Assembly: GCA_943846655.1 (NCBI GenBank)
Contig: OX044352.1
Location: forward strand, 186,001 to 250,000
From: Porticoccus sp002390525
Lineage (GTDB): Bacteria > Pseudomonadota > Gammaproteobacteria > Pseudomonadales > Porticoccaceae
Reading direction: 5' to 3'
Length of the DNA stretch: 64,000 bases
Of the stretch, positions 45,016 through 53,841 are shown one piece after another (within the stretch, counting starts at the first letter, position 1; each line of letters begins with the position of its first letter). The position numbers and the translations under genes are program-made. The notes below the pieces were generated by a model. The model was not told where the DNA came from. It ran no database searches and saw only the letters and a list, made by a program, of their open reading frames with translations.

Positions 45016-46998
45016 TCATTTCTTCTTACTTTTTTTGTGAGGTTTGGACTCTGCTTCTTCTGATTTAGATTCACTTGCGTCAGTTTCAGGTTTTACTTCC
45101 TCAAACTCTGCATCCACAGCATCATTGTCAGTCGCCGAAGCACCTTGATCATTTCCAGAATCATCTCCGCCTGCAGCAGCTTGCTCAGCATACAGCTTTT
45201 GAGCAAGTGAACTAGACGCTTCTGAAAGTTTTGTTGCTGCTGCATCTATAGCTTCTTTATCATCTCCTTTAACAGATTCTTCAACCTCTTTTATGGCTGA
45301 TGAAATAGCTTCTTTTTCTTCGTCAGTCGCTTTATCCCCTGCCTCTTCTAGAGTCTTGGTAGCTGCATGAGCAAGTCCATCTGCAGTATTTCTAGCTTGC
45401 GCTAAATCTTCAAACTTTTGGTCTTCAGCAGCATTAGCTTCTGCATCGTTTACCATTTTTTCAATTTCTTCATCGGATAAACCTGAAGAAGCTTTAATAA
45501 CGATCGACTGCTCTTTTCCAGTTGCCTTATCTTTAGCATTAACGTTAAGGATACCGTTTGCATCAATATCGAACGTTACCTCGATTTGCGGCATACCTCT
45601 TTGGGCAGGTGGAATATTAGCAAGATCAAAACGACCCAATGATTTGTTTCCTGTTGCCTGTTTTCTCTCACCTTGGACTACATGAACTGTTACTGCTGTC
45701 TGGTTATCTTCAGCTGTAGAGAAAATTTGAGATTTTCTTGAAGGTATTGTGGTATTTTTTTCAATTAGAGGAGTAGCGACACCGCCCATTGTCTCTATAC
45801 CTAATGTCAAAGGTGTTACATCTAACAGCAATACATCCTTTACATCGCCAGATAGAACTGCGCCTTGTATGGCTGCGCCCATAGCAACTGCTTCATCTGG
45901 ATTGACATCCTTACGGGGCTCTTTCCCAAAAAAGTCAGTCACTTTTTCTTGTACCATGGGCATGCGAGTTTGGCCGCCAACTAAAATGACATCGTTGATA
46001 TCAGATACAGACTTACCTGCATCTTTAAGAGCTATTTTAAGTGGCGACATGGTGCGCTCAACTAACTCTTCAACTAAAGATTCAAGCTTAGATCTAGTTA
46101 GCTTAACCACTAGGTGCTTTGGTCCAGTAGCATCTGCAGTTATATAAGGTAGGTTCACTTCTGTTTGTTGGCTTGAGGATAATTCTATTTTAGCTTTCTC
46201 CGCTGCTTCTTTGAGACGCTGTATTGCCATAGGATCTTTCAACAGATCAAAGTTATTCTCTTTTTTAAATTGATCGGCTAAATATTCGATCAAACGCATA
46301 TCGAAGTCTTCTCCACCTAAAAAGGTATCTCCATTTGTTGAGAGCACTTCAAATTGATGCTCACCATCCACATCTGCAATTTCAATTATAGAGATGTCAA
46401 AAGTACCTCCACCAAGATCATAAACGGCAATGACTCGATCTCCTGGAGTTTTATCTAATCCATATGCTAATGCAGCAGCGGTAGGCTCATTAATGATTCT
46501 TTTAACATCAAGGCCAGCTATTTTTCCTGCATCTTTGGTAGCTTGTCGTTGTGAGTCATTAAAGTACGCCGGTACAGTTATGACTGCTTGTGAAATATCT
46601 TCTCCAGCATAATCTTCTGCCGTCTTTTTCATTTTTTTAAGTACTTCTGCGGAGATTTGTGGAGCTGCACGCTTTTCTCCATTCACCTCAACCCATGCAT
46701 CACCATTGTCTGCCTTAACTATCTTATATGGCACCATTTTAATATCTTTTTGAACTACCTTATCTTCAAACCTCCGTCCAATTAATCGTTTCACTGCAAA
46801 TAATGTATTAGCTGGATTTGTAACTGCTTGACGTTTTGCAGACTGTCCAACTAGAATTTCGCCACCATCAATGTAAGCAACGATAGATGGAGTAGTTCTT
46901 ACGCCTTCAGCATTTTCGATAACTTTTGGCTTATTGCCCTCAAGTACAGAAACACACGAGTTTGTTGTACCAAGGTCAATTCCTATAATTTTACCCAT
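45016..46998 (-). CDS. dnaK: Chaperone protein DnaK (Hsp70)
   Basis: The ATP-driven Hsp70 chaperone. The N-terminal ATPase domain has GIDLGTTNSCVSV, AVYDLGGGTFDISI and VGGQTRMPMVQ. The substrate-binding domain follows with LLDVTPLTLGIET. The helical lid ends in an acidic, Lys-rich tail about 20 residues longer than in E. coli. Length is 660 aa. The gene lies between grpE (114-nt gap) and dnaJ in the grpE-dnaK-dnaJ order. Confidence 0.98.
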   Translation of the reverse strand: MGKIIGIDLGTTNSCVSVLEGNKPKVIENAEGVRTTPSIVAYIDGGEILVGQSAKRQAVTNPANTLFAVKRLIGRRFEDKVVQKDIKMVPYKIVKADNGDAWVEVNGEKRAAPQISAEVLKKMKKTAEDYAGEDISQAVITVPAYFNDSQRQATKDAGKIAGLDVKRIINEPTAAALAYGLDKTPGDRVIAVYDLGGGTFDISIIEIADVDGEHQFEVLSTNGDTFLGGEDFDMRLIEYLADQFKKENNFDLLKDPMAIQRLKEAAEKAKIELSSSQQTEVNLPYITADATGPKHLVVKLTRSKLESLVEELVERTMSPLKIALKDAGKSVSDINDVILVGGQTRMPMVQEKVTDFFGKEPRKDVNPDEAVAMGAAIQGAVLSGDVKDVLLLDVTPLTLGIETMGGVATPLIEKNTTIPSRKSQIFSTAEDNQTAVTVHVVQGERKQATGNKSLGRFDLANIPPAQRGMPQIEVTFDIDANGILNVNAKDKATGKEQSIVIKASSGLSDEEIEKMVNDAEANAAEDQKFEDLAQARNTADGLAHAATKTLEEAGDKATDEEKEAISSAIKEVEESVKGDDKEAIDAAATKLSEASSSLAQKLYAEQAAAGGDDSGNDQGASATDNDAVDAEFEEVKPETDASESKSEEAESKPHKKSKKK

Positions 46999-47112
46999 TT
47001 TTTTTCTCCGGGATTAACGTAACTAAAAAAAACAAAAATATTATTTATACATAACTATATTGGCGCATTATTTTGTATTTCAACCTTTATCAAAGTATTT
47101 ATTTTTGAAAGA

Positions 47113-47700
47113 TTATTGAGCTTCTCCTTTTGCAACTACAACCATCGCAGGGCGAACTAATCGACCATTTAATGTGTAGCCTTTTTGAAATACGTCTATA
47201 ATCGTATTTGGAGCAACCGAGGGTTTCTCTAATATGCTCATAGCTTGATGCAGATCAGGATTGAATATTTCACCTTCTGGATTGACTGAGATTATCTTTT
47301 GGCGCTCTAAAACATCTTGAAAGCTCTTAAGTGTAAGCTCAACGCCTTCAGCTAACAATTTAAGTTCACTTTTATTTTGGTCAATACTCCCAAGGGCGCG
47401 CTCGAGATTATCAACAACCGGCAATAACTCTGCCACGAACTTATCTAAGGAGTACTTATGAGCATTTTGAACATCTCTCTCTGAGCGGCGAATAATGTTT
47501 TGCATTTCTGCCTGATTTCTAAGAGACTCATCTTGTGCTTCTGTTAATTGTTTAGAAAGAAGTTCAATCTCAGAACTTAAATCTAAATCTTTTTTAGCAG
47601 AAGAGCTTTTCGACTTACTCTTCTTTGTGTTTTTTGTTTTAGGTTTTTTTACTGGCTCGTCAGTTACTTCACTGGGTTCTTTATTTTTTTTTCCCGCCAC
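47113..47700 (-). CDS. grpE: Nucleotide exchange factor GrpE
   Basis: It releases ADP from DnaK. The Lys-rich N-terminus, a long coiled coil (LSKQLTEAQDESLRNQAEMQ region), and a C-terminal beta domain with GYTLNGRLVRPAMVVVAKG are typical. From the GTG at 47700 the chain is 195 aa; a perfect AAGGAG (47708-47713) lies 7 nt upstream of this GTG, so I prefer it to the in-frame TTG further out. A sigma-32-like promoter is centred about 100 nt upstream. Confidence 0.95.
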   Translation of the reverse strand: MAGKKNKEPSEVTDEPVKKPKTKNTKKSKSKSSSAKKDLDLSSEIELLSKQLTEAQDESLRNQAEMQNIIRRSERDVQNAHKYSLDKFVAELLPVVDNLERALGSIDQNKSELKLLAEGVELTLKSFQDVLERQKIISVNPEGEIFNPDLHQAMSILEKPSVAPNTIIDVFQKGYTLNGRLVRPAMVVVAKGEAQ

Positions 47701-47787
47701 AGACAATCTCCTTAAGTACAAATTTTTTTATGAATTAAAGAATTTATGAAAGATAGGTTTTCAAAAGCTTATCTTTCTGTATATTCA

Positions 47788-47816
47788 TATATTGGGACAC
47801 AGGAAAAAGTTTCAAG
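47788..47816 (-). promoter_or_regulatory. Sigma-32 heat-shock promoter of grpE-dnaK-dnaJ
   Basis: On the minus strand a perfect CTTGAAA (-35, 47810-47816), a 13-nt spacer and CCCAATATA (-10, 47788-47796) match the sigma-32 consensus CTTGAAA-N13-15-CCCCATnT well. A start near 47781 leaves a leader of about 80 nt to the GTG of grpE. The spacer is shared with divergent recN. Confidence 0.8.
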
Positions 47817-47884
47817 GGCAGACGCATCAGAAAAATCTGTATAAAATTAATGTTATTATTTTTTTATTTAATTTGAGAATAATT

Positions 47885-49564
47885 TTGCTACAAACACTGG
47901 TTATTAAAAATTTTACTTTAGTTGAGTACTTAGAAGTAGATTTCAATAATGGTATGACTGCTCTCACAGGTGAGACTGGTGCAGGTAAATCATTAGTTGT
48001 TGACGCTCTTGCTATGGCTTTAGGTGATCGAGCAGATACGGACCAGGTCAGAAGGGCTGCTGATAAGTGCGAGGTATCAGCAATATTTGATATTAGGCAG
48101 GTTTCTTTAGCTAAGAGTTGGCTCAAAGCACATGATTTTGATAATCAAGAATATGAGTGTGTGATACGAAGAGTGCTAACAAAAGAGGGTAGGTCTCGTG
48201 GGCATATTAATGGTCAGTCAGCTACGATGCAGCAGTTAAGAGGAATTGGTGAAACACTCATTGATATTCATAATCAGCATGAACATCAGTCGCTTTTGAG
48301 GCGAGAAACACATCGCTATATATTGGATAATTTTGCAAATTGCTCTGAATTATCGAGAAAAACAAAAAAGTTTCACCAAGAATGGGTTCGCGCTAGAAAG
48401 GAACTTGAAAAACTTAAAAACACAAATATAGAATTAATTTCATCTAAAGATTTCTTATCTTTTCAGCTTCAGGAACTTGTAGAAATAAATATTTCTGAAG
48501 GAGAGCTCCAATCACTTGAGGAGGAACAAGCGTGTCTAGCAAATTCAGAATCAATAATTTCTGATTGCAATAAAGTACTTCAATTGTATTCAGAAGCAGA
48601 GAAATGTAATCTCGAAAAATTACTCAATGAATCTATTCAGATTCTTCAAAAGATACCTGCTAAATCGAAATCTCTTGAAGAAGCGCATCGTTCTCTTACT
48701 AGCGCACAGATTGAAATTCAAGAATCTGGAAAAGAAATTCAGCAATACCTTAATAATTTTAATGCTGATCCAGAGGCACTTCATAAGGTAGAGAATAAAC
48801 TTACCGAAATATACCAACTAGCAAGAAAGTATAAAATATCACCAGAGAATCTTTATTTAGAAAAGAAAAGTATTGAGGATGAGTTAAAGAAATTGTTAGT
48901 AAGTCACGATGAAGAGGATCGTCTTGAGCAAGAAACAAAAAAATTATTTGCTGAATATTCGTTAGCTGCAAAAGAATTATCTGAAATAAGAACCAAAGCA
49001 TCTATAAAAATTTCTTCAGATATAGAAAAGCAATTAAAACTTTTATCTATGAATGGCGCACAATTTAACGTAAACCTTAATCCGATAACAAATAATGACC
49101 TCGGTGGGCGAGGTCAAGAGGAAGTTGAATTTCTTATTAGCACCAACCCTGGAGAGCCTTGCAAATCATTGGCACGAATTGCTTCAGGAGGAGAGCTATC
49201 TAGAATCAGTCTTGCTATCCAGGCGATAGCGGCAAAAAACTCCTCCATTCCAACACTCGTATTCGATGAGGTAGATGTTGGAATAGGTGGCGCTACTGCA
49301 GATATAGTTGGATCGATACTTCAAGATCTTGGTAGACTTGGACAAATTATATGTATTACCCATCAGCCACAAGTAGCCTCGAAAGCACACGACCATATGA
49401 AGGTAAGTAAAAATACAAAAGAAAATCTTACGTTTAGTAATATTGTTACTTTAAACGATTCTGAAAAATTAAATGAAATTGCGCGGATGCTAGGTGGGGT
49501 TGACATCACAGATGCTACTTTGGATCATGCAAAAGAGATGCTCTCATCTAATAAGAAAAATTGA
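47885..49564 (+). CDS. recN: DNA repair protein RecN
   Basis: An SMC-like ATPase for double-strand break repair. Walker A is TGETGAGKSLVVDAL, the coiled-coil arms lie in the middle (many Glu, Lys, Leu) and the C-terminal ATPase half carries RIASGGELSRISLA and LVFDEVDVGIGGATA. The start is TTG at 47885, giving 559 aa and an N-terminus LQTLVIKNFTLVEYLEV aligned with known RecN proteins. An earlier TTG at 47792 would add a 31-residue leader lying in the grpE heat-shock promoter, so I reject it. Two CTGTATA half-sites upstream might be degenerate LexA elements. Confidence 0.93.
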   Translation: MLQTLVIKNFTLVEYLEVDFNNGMTALTGETGAGKSLVVDALAMALGDRADTDQVRRAADKCEVSAIFDIRQVSLAKSWLKAHDFDNQEYECVIRRVLTKEGRSRGHINGQSATMQQLRGIGETLIDIHNQHEHQSLLRRETHRYILDNFANCSELSRKTKKFHQEWVRARKELEKLKNTNIELISSKDFLSFQLQELVEINISEGELQSLEEEQACLANSESIISDCNKVLQLYSEAEKCNLEKLLNESIQILQKIPAKSKSLEEAHRSLTSAQIEIQESGKEIQQYLNNFNADPEALHKVENKLTEIYQLARKYKISPENLYLEKKSIEDELKKLLVSHDEEDRLEQETKKLFAEYSLAAKELSEIRTKASIKISSDIEKQLKLLSMNGAQFNVNLNPITNNDLGGRGQEEVEFLISTNPGEPCKSLARIASGGELSRISLAIQAIAAKNSSIPTLVFDEVDVGIGGATADIVGSILQDLGRLGQIICITHQPQVASKAHDHMKVSKNTKENLTFSNIVTLNDSEKLNEIARMLGGVDITDATLDHAKEMLSSNKKN

Positions 49565-49978
49565 TTACAAAAGCTCATTTTTTCTCACATAAAGAACCAA
49601 GCTGTGAGAAATTAACTCAAATCCATTATCTTTTGCTATTTGTTTCTGTAGTTCTTCAATCTCATGGCTTTGAAATTCAATAACAGCGCCACTATTAACG
49701 TCAACCATATGATCGTGATGAATGCCACGTTCTATTTCATAAACTGCAGGACCATTATCAAAATTATGACGTATAACAAGTCCTGATGACTCAAACTGTG
49801 TCAACACACGATAAACTGTAGCTATCCCAACATCTTCTCCAGCCTCAACTAATTGTCGATAAATATCATCAGCGCTAAGATGTGACTCTGCTGATTTCTC
49901 AAGAATATTTAAAATTTTTAATCTAGGAGCAGTTACTTTTAACCCTGCAGCACGTAAATCTTGATTTTCATCACTCAT
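49565..49978 (-). CDS. fur: Ferric uptake regulator Fur
   Basis: A metal-dependent repressor of iron uptake. The 137-aa chain has the winged-helix DNA-binding half (GLKVTAPRLKILNILE; VGIATVYRVLTQFESSGL) and a dimerisation half with HHDHMV. The CxxC structural zinc site of many Fur proteins is absent: the segment reads HMVDVNSGAVIEF with no cysteine. Pseudomonas Fur also lacks the full CxxC pair, as I recall. The gene converges on recN with no gap and diverges from bamE across a 73-nt spacer. Confidence 0.94.
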   Translation of the reverse strand: MSDENQDLRAAGLKVTAPRLKILNILEKSAESHLSADDIYRQLVEAGEDVGIATVYRVLTQFESSGLVIRHNFDNGPAVYEIERGIHHDHMVDVNSGAVIEFQSHEIEELQKQIAKDNGFELISHSLVLYVRKNELL

Positions 49979-50051
49979 TCTTTTTAAACCCTTCTATAGA
50001 TAGCCTGTATTCTGTATTATTATCCTATAATATTATCATGGAAATTTAATA

Positions 50052-50480
50052 ATGCGCCACATAAAGAAAATTTTGATTTATATAGCCGTCGCTGTGACAA
50101 TATCTGGTTGCTCTAATTTTTCTATGCCCTCTATACCCAAGGTGCCAAAATTTGATGGAAGCTTTATTAAATTACCAAAGGTTCACAAAATCGATATACA
50201 GCAAGGTAATGTAATATCACAAGCCATGATTGATCAATTAAAGCCTGGTATGACTAAAAATCAAGTTAAATATATTATGGGAACTCCACTCATTGCAGAT
50301 ACTTTCAATCAAAATCGTTGGGATTATTTTTATGGGCTAAAGCCAGCTGAGGGAAAAGAGGTCAGAGAAAGAATGGTTATTTTCTTTAAGGATGACAAGT
50401 TATCTATGTTGCGTGGAGACTATATGCCCAACGCGATCGAAATTGAAAGTCTGGATCAAGAAGTTAACTCAGCAGACTAA
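50052..50480 (+). CDS. bamE: Outer membrane assembly factor BamE (SmpA/OmlA)
   Basis: A lipoprotein of the BAM complex that inserts beta-barrel proteins. The N-terminal signal peptide ends at lipobox ISGC. The mature domain reads IDQLKPGMTKNQVKYIMGTPL, then NRWDYFYGLKPAEG, both BamE signatures. Length (142 aa) is normal. It is divergent from fur, the arrangement also seen in Pseudomonas (fur-omlA). Confidence 0.95.
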   Translation: MRHIKKILIYIAVAVTISGCSNFSMPSIPKVPKFDGSFIKLPKVHKIDIQQGNVISQAMIDQLKPGMTKNQVKYIMGTPLIADTFNQNRWDYFYGLKPAEGKEVRERMVIFFKDDKLSMLRGDYMPNAIEIESLDQEVNSAD

Positions 50481-50522
50481 AGAGCATCATAGTTGATATA
50501 GAAAGTGCTTAAATTTTATATT

Positions 50523-50831
50523 CTAACTGCTTTTTGCACGAAGTCTTCTTATCTCCTTTGGATCTAGAATAAGAGGCCTGTATATTTCCACCCTGTCCAT
50601 ATTTTTCAGCACATACTCTTTTGGTGATTTTAAGCCTTTCGTACCGAAGCGTTTTCCAAATATCCCCATTTTTGCATTTTCAATATCTATATCCGAGAAT
50701 TCATCAATAATACCAGAATTTTTTACTGCGTTGAACGCAGTTGTTCCTAATGGAACCTGAAGCTCTATGATTTGCTGTCTTTCAGGTAATGCATAAGCAA
50801 CTTCAACGAAAATATCACCTTTTATAGCCAT
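50523..50831 (-). CDS. rnfH: RnfH family protein (UPF0125)
   Basis: A small ubiquitin-like-fold protein of unknown function. The 102-aa chain contains FVEVAYALPERQQIIELQVP, GTTAFNAVKNSGI and NAKMGIFGKRFGTKGLKSP, then RVEIYRPLILDPKEIRRLRA, all recognisable RnfH blocks. Its ATG overlaps the ratA stop as TGATG, so the pair is coupled. Confidence 0.92.
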   Translation of the reverse strand: MAIKGDIFVEVAYALPERQQIIELQVPLGTTAFNAVKNSGIIDEFSDIDIENAKMGIFGKRFGTKGLKSPKEYVLKNMDRVEIYRPLILDPKEIRRLRAKSS

Positions 50832-51265
50832 CAACCATAAACCTCTTTTGCTCTTGTTGAAAGTGCGTCAACAAGATTATTGGCTATTGATGTAAATAAC
50901 TGGTTAGATACTAATCCTACAGAAAAACTACTAAATTCGAATTCTAAATCTAAAGAAACTTTACAGGAATTTTTATCTAATTCTTTAAAGATCCACTCTC
51001 CCCTAAATTTACTAAACGGGCCTTTTTCTAAAGTCATACTTATTCGCTCTGGCTCGAATAAAATATTATGAGTTGTAAAGCTGTGCTGCAAAAAGCCTTT
51101 TTTTAGATCGAGTCTCGCAACCATAAAAGATTCACCCTGCTCAATTATCTTAGAACCTATGCAGTTATTCATATAATCAGGGTAGCTCGTTACATCATTT
51201 ACTATATCGAACATCTTTTGTGCTGAATATGACAACAGGGTTGTTCGGTTAATGGATGTAGACAT
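50831..51265 (-). CDS. ratA: RatA/COQ10-like START-domain protein
   Basis: A 144-aa START-fold protein of the RatA/coenzyme-Q-binding COQ10 group. In E. coli RatA was reported to block 70S assembly; in other contexts the fold binds ubiquinone. TSINRTTLLSYSAQKMFDIV and VTSYPDYMNNC are typical. The start at 51265 is chosen because family N-termini begin there, a CGAGG lies upstream, and the ATG overlaps the transporter stop as TAATG. It is coupled to rnfH by a further overlap. Confidence 0.9.
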   Translation of the reverse strand: MSTSINRTTLLSYSAQKMFDIVNDVTSYPDYMNNCIGSKIIEQGESFMVARLDLKKGFLQHSFTTHNILFEPERISMTLEKGPFSKFRGEWIFKELDKNSCKVSLDLEFEFSSFSVGLVSNQLFTSIANNLVDALSTRAKEVYG

Positions 51266-52632
51266 TATGCAAACCTCGGATAAATGCCCATGACTAAAAC
51301 AGCTATTACAGCTAAAGGTGAGATAAATTTTATGGCCCATTTCCAAGCAAAGAACAATCTAGGACTATCGGATAGTAACTGGTCTTCAACCATTTTTGAC
51401 TTTATCTTCCATCCAATCAAGATTGCTACCAACAAACCCGATAGTGGAAGCATGATATTAGCAGTTATAAAATCTATTAATTCGAAAAAGTTGAATCCTG
51501 CAATTTTTTCTTCAGCCCAGATATTAAAAGAAAAAACACTTCCTAATCCAATAATCCATGCGATGAAACCTAAGGCTAGACTTGCCATCAATCTAGTACA
51601 TTTTCTAGATTCTATTAAGTAAGCAATTGCAGGCTCAATCAAAGAGATTGAGGAACTCCATGCTGCTAGAGTGACTAAAACGAAAAATATAGTTCCGAAG
51701 ATTAGGCCGCCAAGCATATTTCCGAAAGCTACTGGTAGACTTACAAACATTAATCCAGGGCCTGCGCTTGACTCAATACTCGGGTTTACAAAGACAATAG
51801 AAAAAATTACGAGCCCTGCAATTAATGCAACTAAGGTATCCAAAATACCCACCATCAAAACATTGGAAAAAACTCGGCTATCTGCTGGCATGTAGACCCC
51901 GTAGGTCATCATTGCCCCCATACCTATACTAAGTGTGAAAAAAGCATGCCCTAGTGCTACTAGTACAGCTTTCCAGCTTAGTGATTCAAAATTGAAACCA
52001 AATAAAAAACTAAAGGCTTTTGCAAGATCACCCTGCTGATATCCGAATATCAACAACCCAATCAATAAGATGAACAAAAGTGGCATTAGTATCTGAGCGG
52101 CGAGCCCTAAACCTTTGTTTATTCCAAAAATTACAACGATGACTGTCATCAACATGAATAGTGACTGCCAGAAAATTAATTCATTTTTATTTTTTAGTAA
52201 ATTATCAAAAATAAGACCTGCATTCTCTGCATTTATATTATGGAAGGTTCCAGAAATCATATGCTCGATATAACTCAATGCCCAACCAGCAATAACTGCA
52301 TAGTAAGATAAAATCAATAACCCTGCGGAGACTCCCATCCAGCCTATTATATTAAAACTTTTATGTGCATCTGAAGATTGAATCAAATCTCGAATGGTGT
52401 TGACTGGGCTTTTTTTGCCCATTCGGCCTAATGTTACTTCAGCCACCATAATTGGTAGAGCAATAATCACAATACAAAGAATATATACAATGACAAATGC
52501 ACCGCCTCCATTTTCTCCAGCAATGTATGGAAATTTCCAAATATTTCCTAAGCCAACAGCAGATCCAGCAGCTGCCAGAATAAATGTCCAACGACTAGAC
52601 CATGATGCATGAAAGTTTTTAGTATTCTTCAA
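51265..52632 (-). CDS. Sodium-dependent transporter, neurotransmitter:sodium symporter (NSS/SNF) family
   Basis: A 455-aa inner-membrane protein with about 12 hydrophobic segments. The first helix has AAAGSAVGLGNIWKFPYIAGENGGGAF, the sodium- and substrate-binding signature. The family imports amino acids or related solutes with Na+; the substrate is unknown here. It runs into ratA with a 1-nt overlap, so it seems transcribed with ratA-rnfH. It diverges from smpB. Confidence 0.92.
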   Translation of the reverse strand: MKNTKNFHASWSSRWTFILAAAGSAVGLGNIWKFPYIAGENGGGAFVIVYILCIVIIALPIMVAEVTLGRMGKKSPVNTIRDLIQSSDAHKSFNIIGWMGVSAGLLILSYYAVIAGWALSYIEHMISGTFHNINAENAGLIFDNLLKNKNELIFWQSLFMLMTVIVVIFGINKGLGLAAQILMPLLFILLIGLLIFGYQQGDLAKAFSFLFGFNFESLSWKAVLVALGHAFFTLSIGMGAMMTYGVYMPADSRVFSNVLMVGILDTLVALIAGLVIFSIVFVNPSIESSAGPGLMFVSLPVAFGNMLGGLIFGTIFFVLVTLAAWSSSISLIEPAIAYLIESRKCTRLMASLALGFIAWIIGLGSVFSFNIWAEEKIAGFNFFELIDFITANIMLPLSGLLVAILIGWKIKSKMVEDQLLSDSPRLFFAWKWAIKFISPLAVIAVLVMGIYPRFA

Positions 52633-52773
52633 AATAATTCCTGTGTGTTTAATAATTTAATTGTACCGATAAACTGCGCTCTTAAAAACTAGTCAAGCTA
52701 TACTATTATTTCTTTATGTTGAAGTATAAGAAAATTATAGGTGCTTTCACCATCAATCCTTATAATAATCATT

Positions 52774-53253
52774 ATGGAAAAAAAATCTAAGAACTCACAA
52801 AAAAATCTTATTATTGCGCAAAATAAAAAAGCACGGCATGACTACTTTATTGAAGAAAAATTTGAGGCCGGTCTAGTCTTACAAGGTTGGGAGGTGAAAA
52901 GCTTAAGGGCTGGAAAAGGACAACTGACTGATAGCTTTGTATTGCTTCAAAATGGCGAGGCCTTTTTAATGGGAACCCATATAGCCCCATTAAATACAGC
53001 CTCAACCCACTATGTCGTAGATCCCGGAAGAAATAAAAAACTTTTGCTAAGCAAAAAAGAACTTTCTAAACTATTTAATAGTGTTAACCAAAAAGGTCAC
53101 ACATGTATTGCCTTATCAATTTATTGGAAAGAGCATATTATAAAGTGCGAAATCGCACTTGCAAAAGGTAAGCAGTCTCATGATAAAAGAGCCTCTGAAA
53201 AAGATCATGACTGGCAACGTCAGAAACAAAGAATTATGAGGCATAATGTCTAA
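52774..53253 (+). CDS. smpB: SsrA-binding protein SmpB
   Basis: It binds tmRNA and delivers it to stalled ribosomes. The 159-aa chain has NKKARHDYFIEEKFEAGLVL and WEVKSLRAGKGQLTDSFV, the OB-fold signature, and a basic C-terminal tail (DKRASEKDHDWQRQKQRIMR) that follows the mRNA channel. I start it at ATG 52774; an earlier GTG at 52741 would add 11 hydrophobic residues. Its partner gene ssrA lies 132 nt downstream. Confidence 0.96.
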   Translation: MEKKSKNSQKNLIIAQNKKARHDYFIEEKFEAGLVLQGWEVKSLRAGKGQLTDSFVLLQNGEAFLMGTHIAPLNTASTHYVVDPGRNKKLLLSKKELSKLFNSVNQKGHTCIALSIYWKEHIIKCEIALAKGKQSHDKRASEKDHDWQRQKQRIMRHNV

Positions 53254-53385
53254 TATGCGAAAAAAATGAGTTGTATCAGCTATCGATTTAGGTCATGTCA
53301 TTATAATTTTGTATGGGTGCATGTGTCTTCTTATCCAGTTATTTAAGCTATATCGCTTTCAAATGTGTTAAACTTATTTTGTTAC

Positions 53386-53761
53386 GGGGGCGTTCTGGAT
53401 TCGACGCCGGTTACAAAACCTGTGGTGCATGCCGAGATGGTGACCAATCTCGTTAATCCAAAGTCGCAAATTATTAGTTGCCAACGACGACAACTACGCA
53501 CTCGCCGCCTAAGAAACGGTAGGGAGCCATCTGACTGGAGCCGTGCTTATGCGTCCAGAGTCTCTAGGGACTATCAGGTGTCATACTCATAAGATCGTGA
53601 TGAAACTTGTCTGGGGTAGACTCACTAAAAACTTACCGGAATCGTAATTTACGTACCCTGCCAGTCGGGTTGTCAATTATTAAATTAATGACTGAACTAA
53701 GCATGTAGAGCCTTCGGTAGAGGACTGACGGACGCGGGTTCAATTCCCGCCGCCTCCACCA
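53386..53761 (+). ncRNA. ssrA: Transfer-messenger RNA (tmRNA)
   Basis: A 376-nt one-piece tmRNA. The 5' end GGGGGCG pairs with the 3' CGCCTCC before ACCA, and the T arm reads GGTTCAATTCCC. The tag frame runs from the resume codon GCC at 53480 to TAA at 53510-53512 and encodes ANDDNYALAA. A TAAACT -10-like box lies at 53369-53374. The encoded CCA extends one base past the preceding sequence block. It is found right after smpB. Confidence 0.97.
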
Positions 53762-53780
53762 AAATTTCACACGAAATTTT
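53761..53780 (+). terminator. Likely tmRNA terminator hairpin
   Basis: AAAATTTC and GAAATTTT pair perfectly around a 4-nt loop immediately at the tmRNA 3' end. It has only four T residues in the arm and no G+C-rich stem, so it is a weak call. Confidence 0.4.
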
Positions 53781-53841
53781 AACTAAAATCATTAAGCCGC
53801 CGAGTAACTGTATATTAGTTATGTGAAGAACCTCTGACAGA

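Noticed and set aside
47792..47884. N-terminal extension of recN from an earlier TTG
   Set aside because: The extension has no family match and lies in the grpE heat-shock promoter; the TTG at 47885 gives the usual RecN start and length.
53762..53841. Integration site at the tmRNA 3' end
   Set aside because: tmRNA ends are common attachment sites, but ilvD follows at once with no integrase and I saw no repeat of the tmRNA 3' end.
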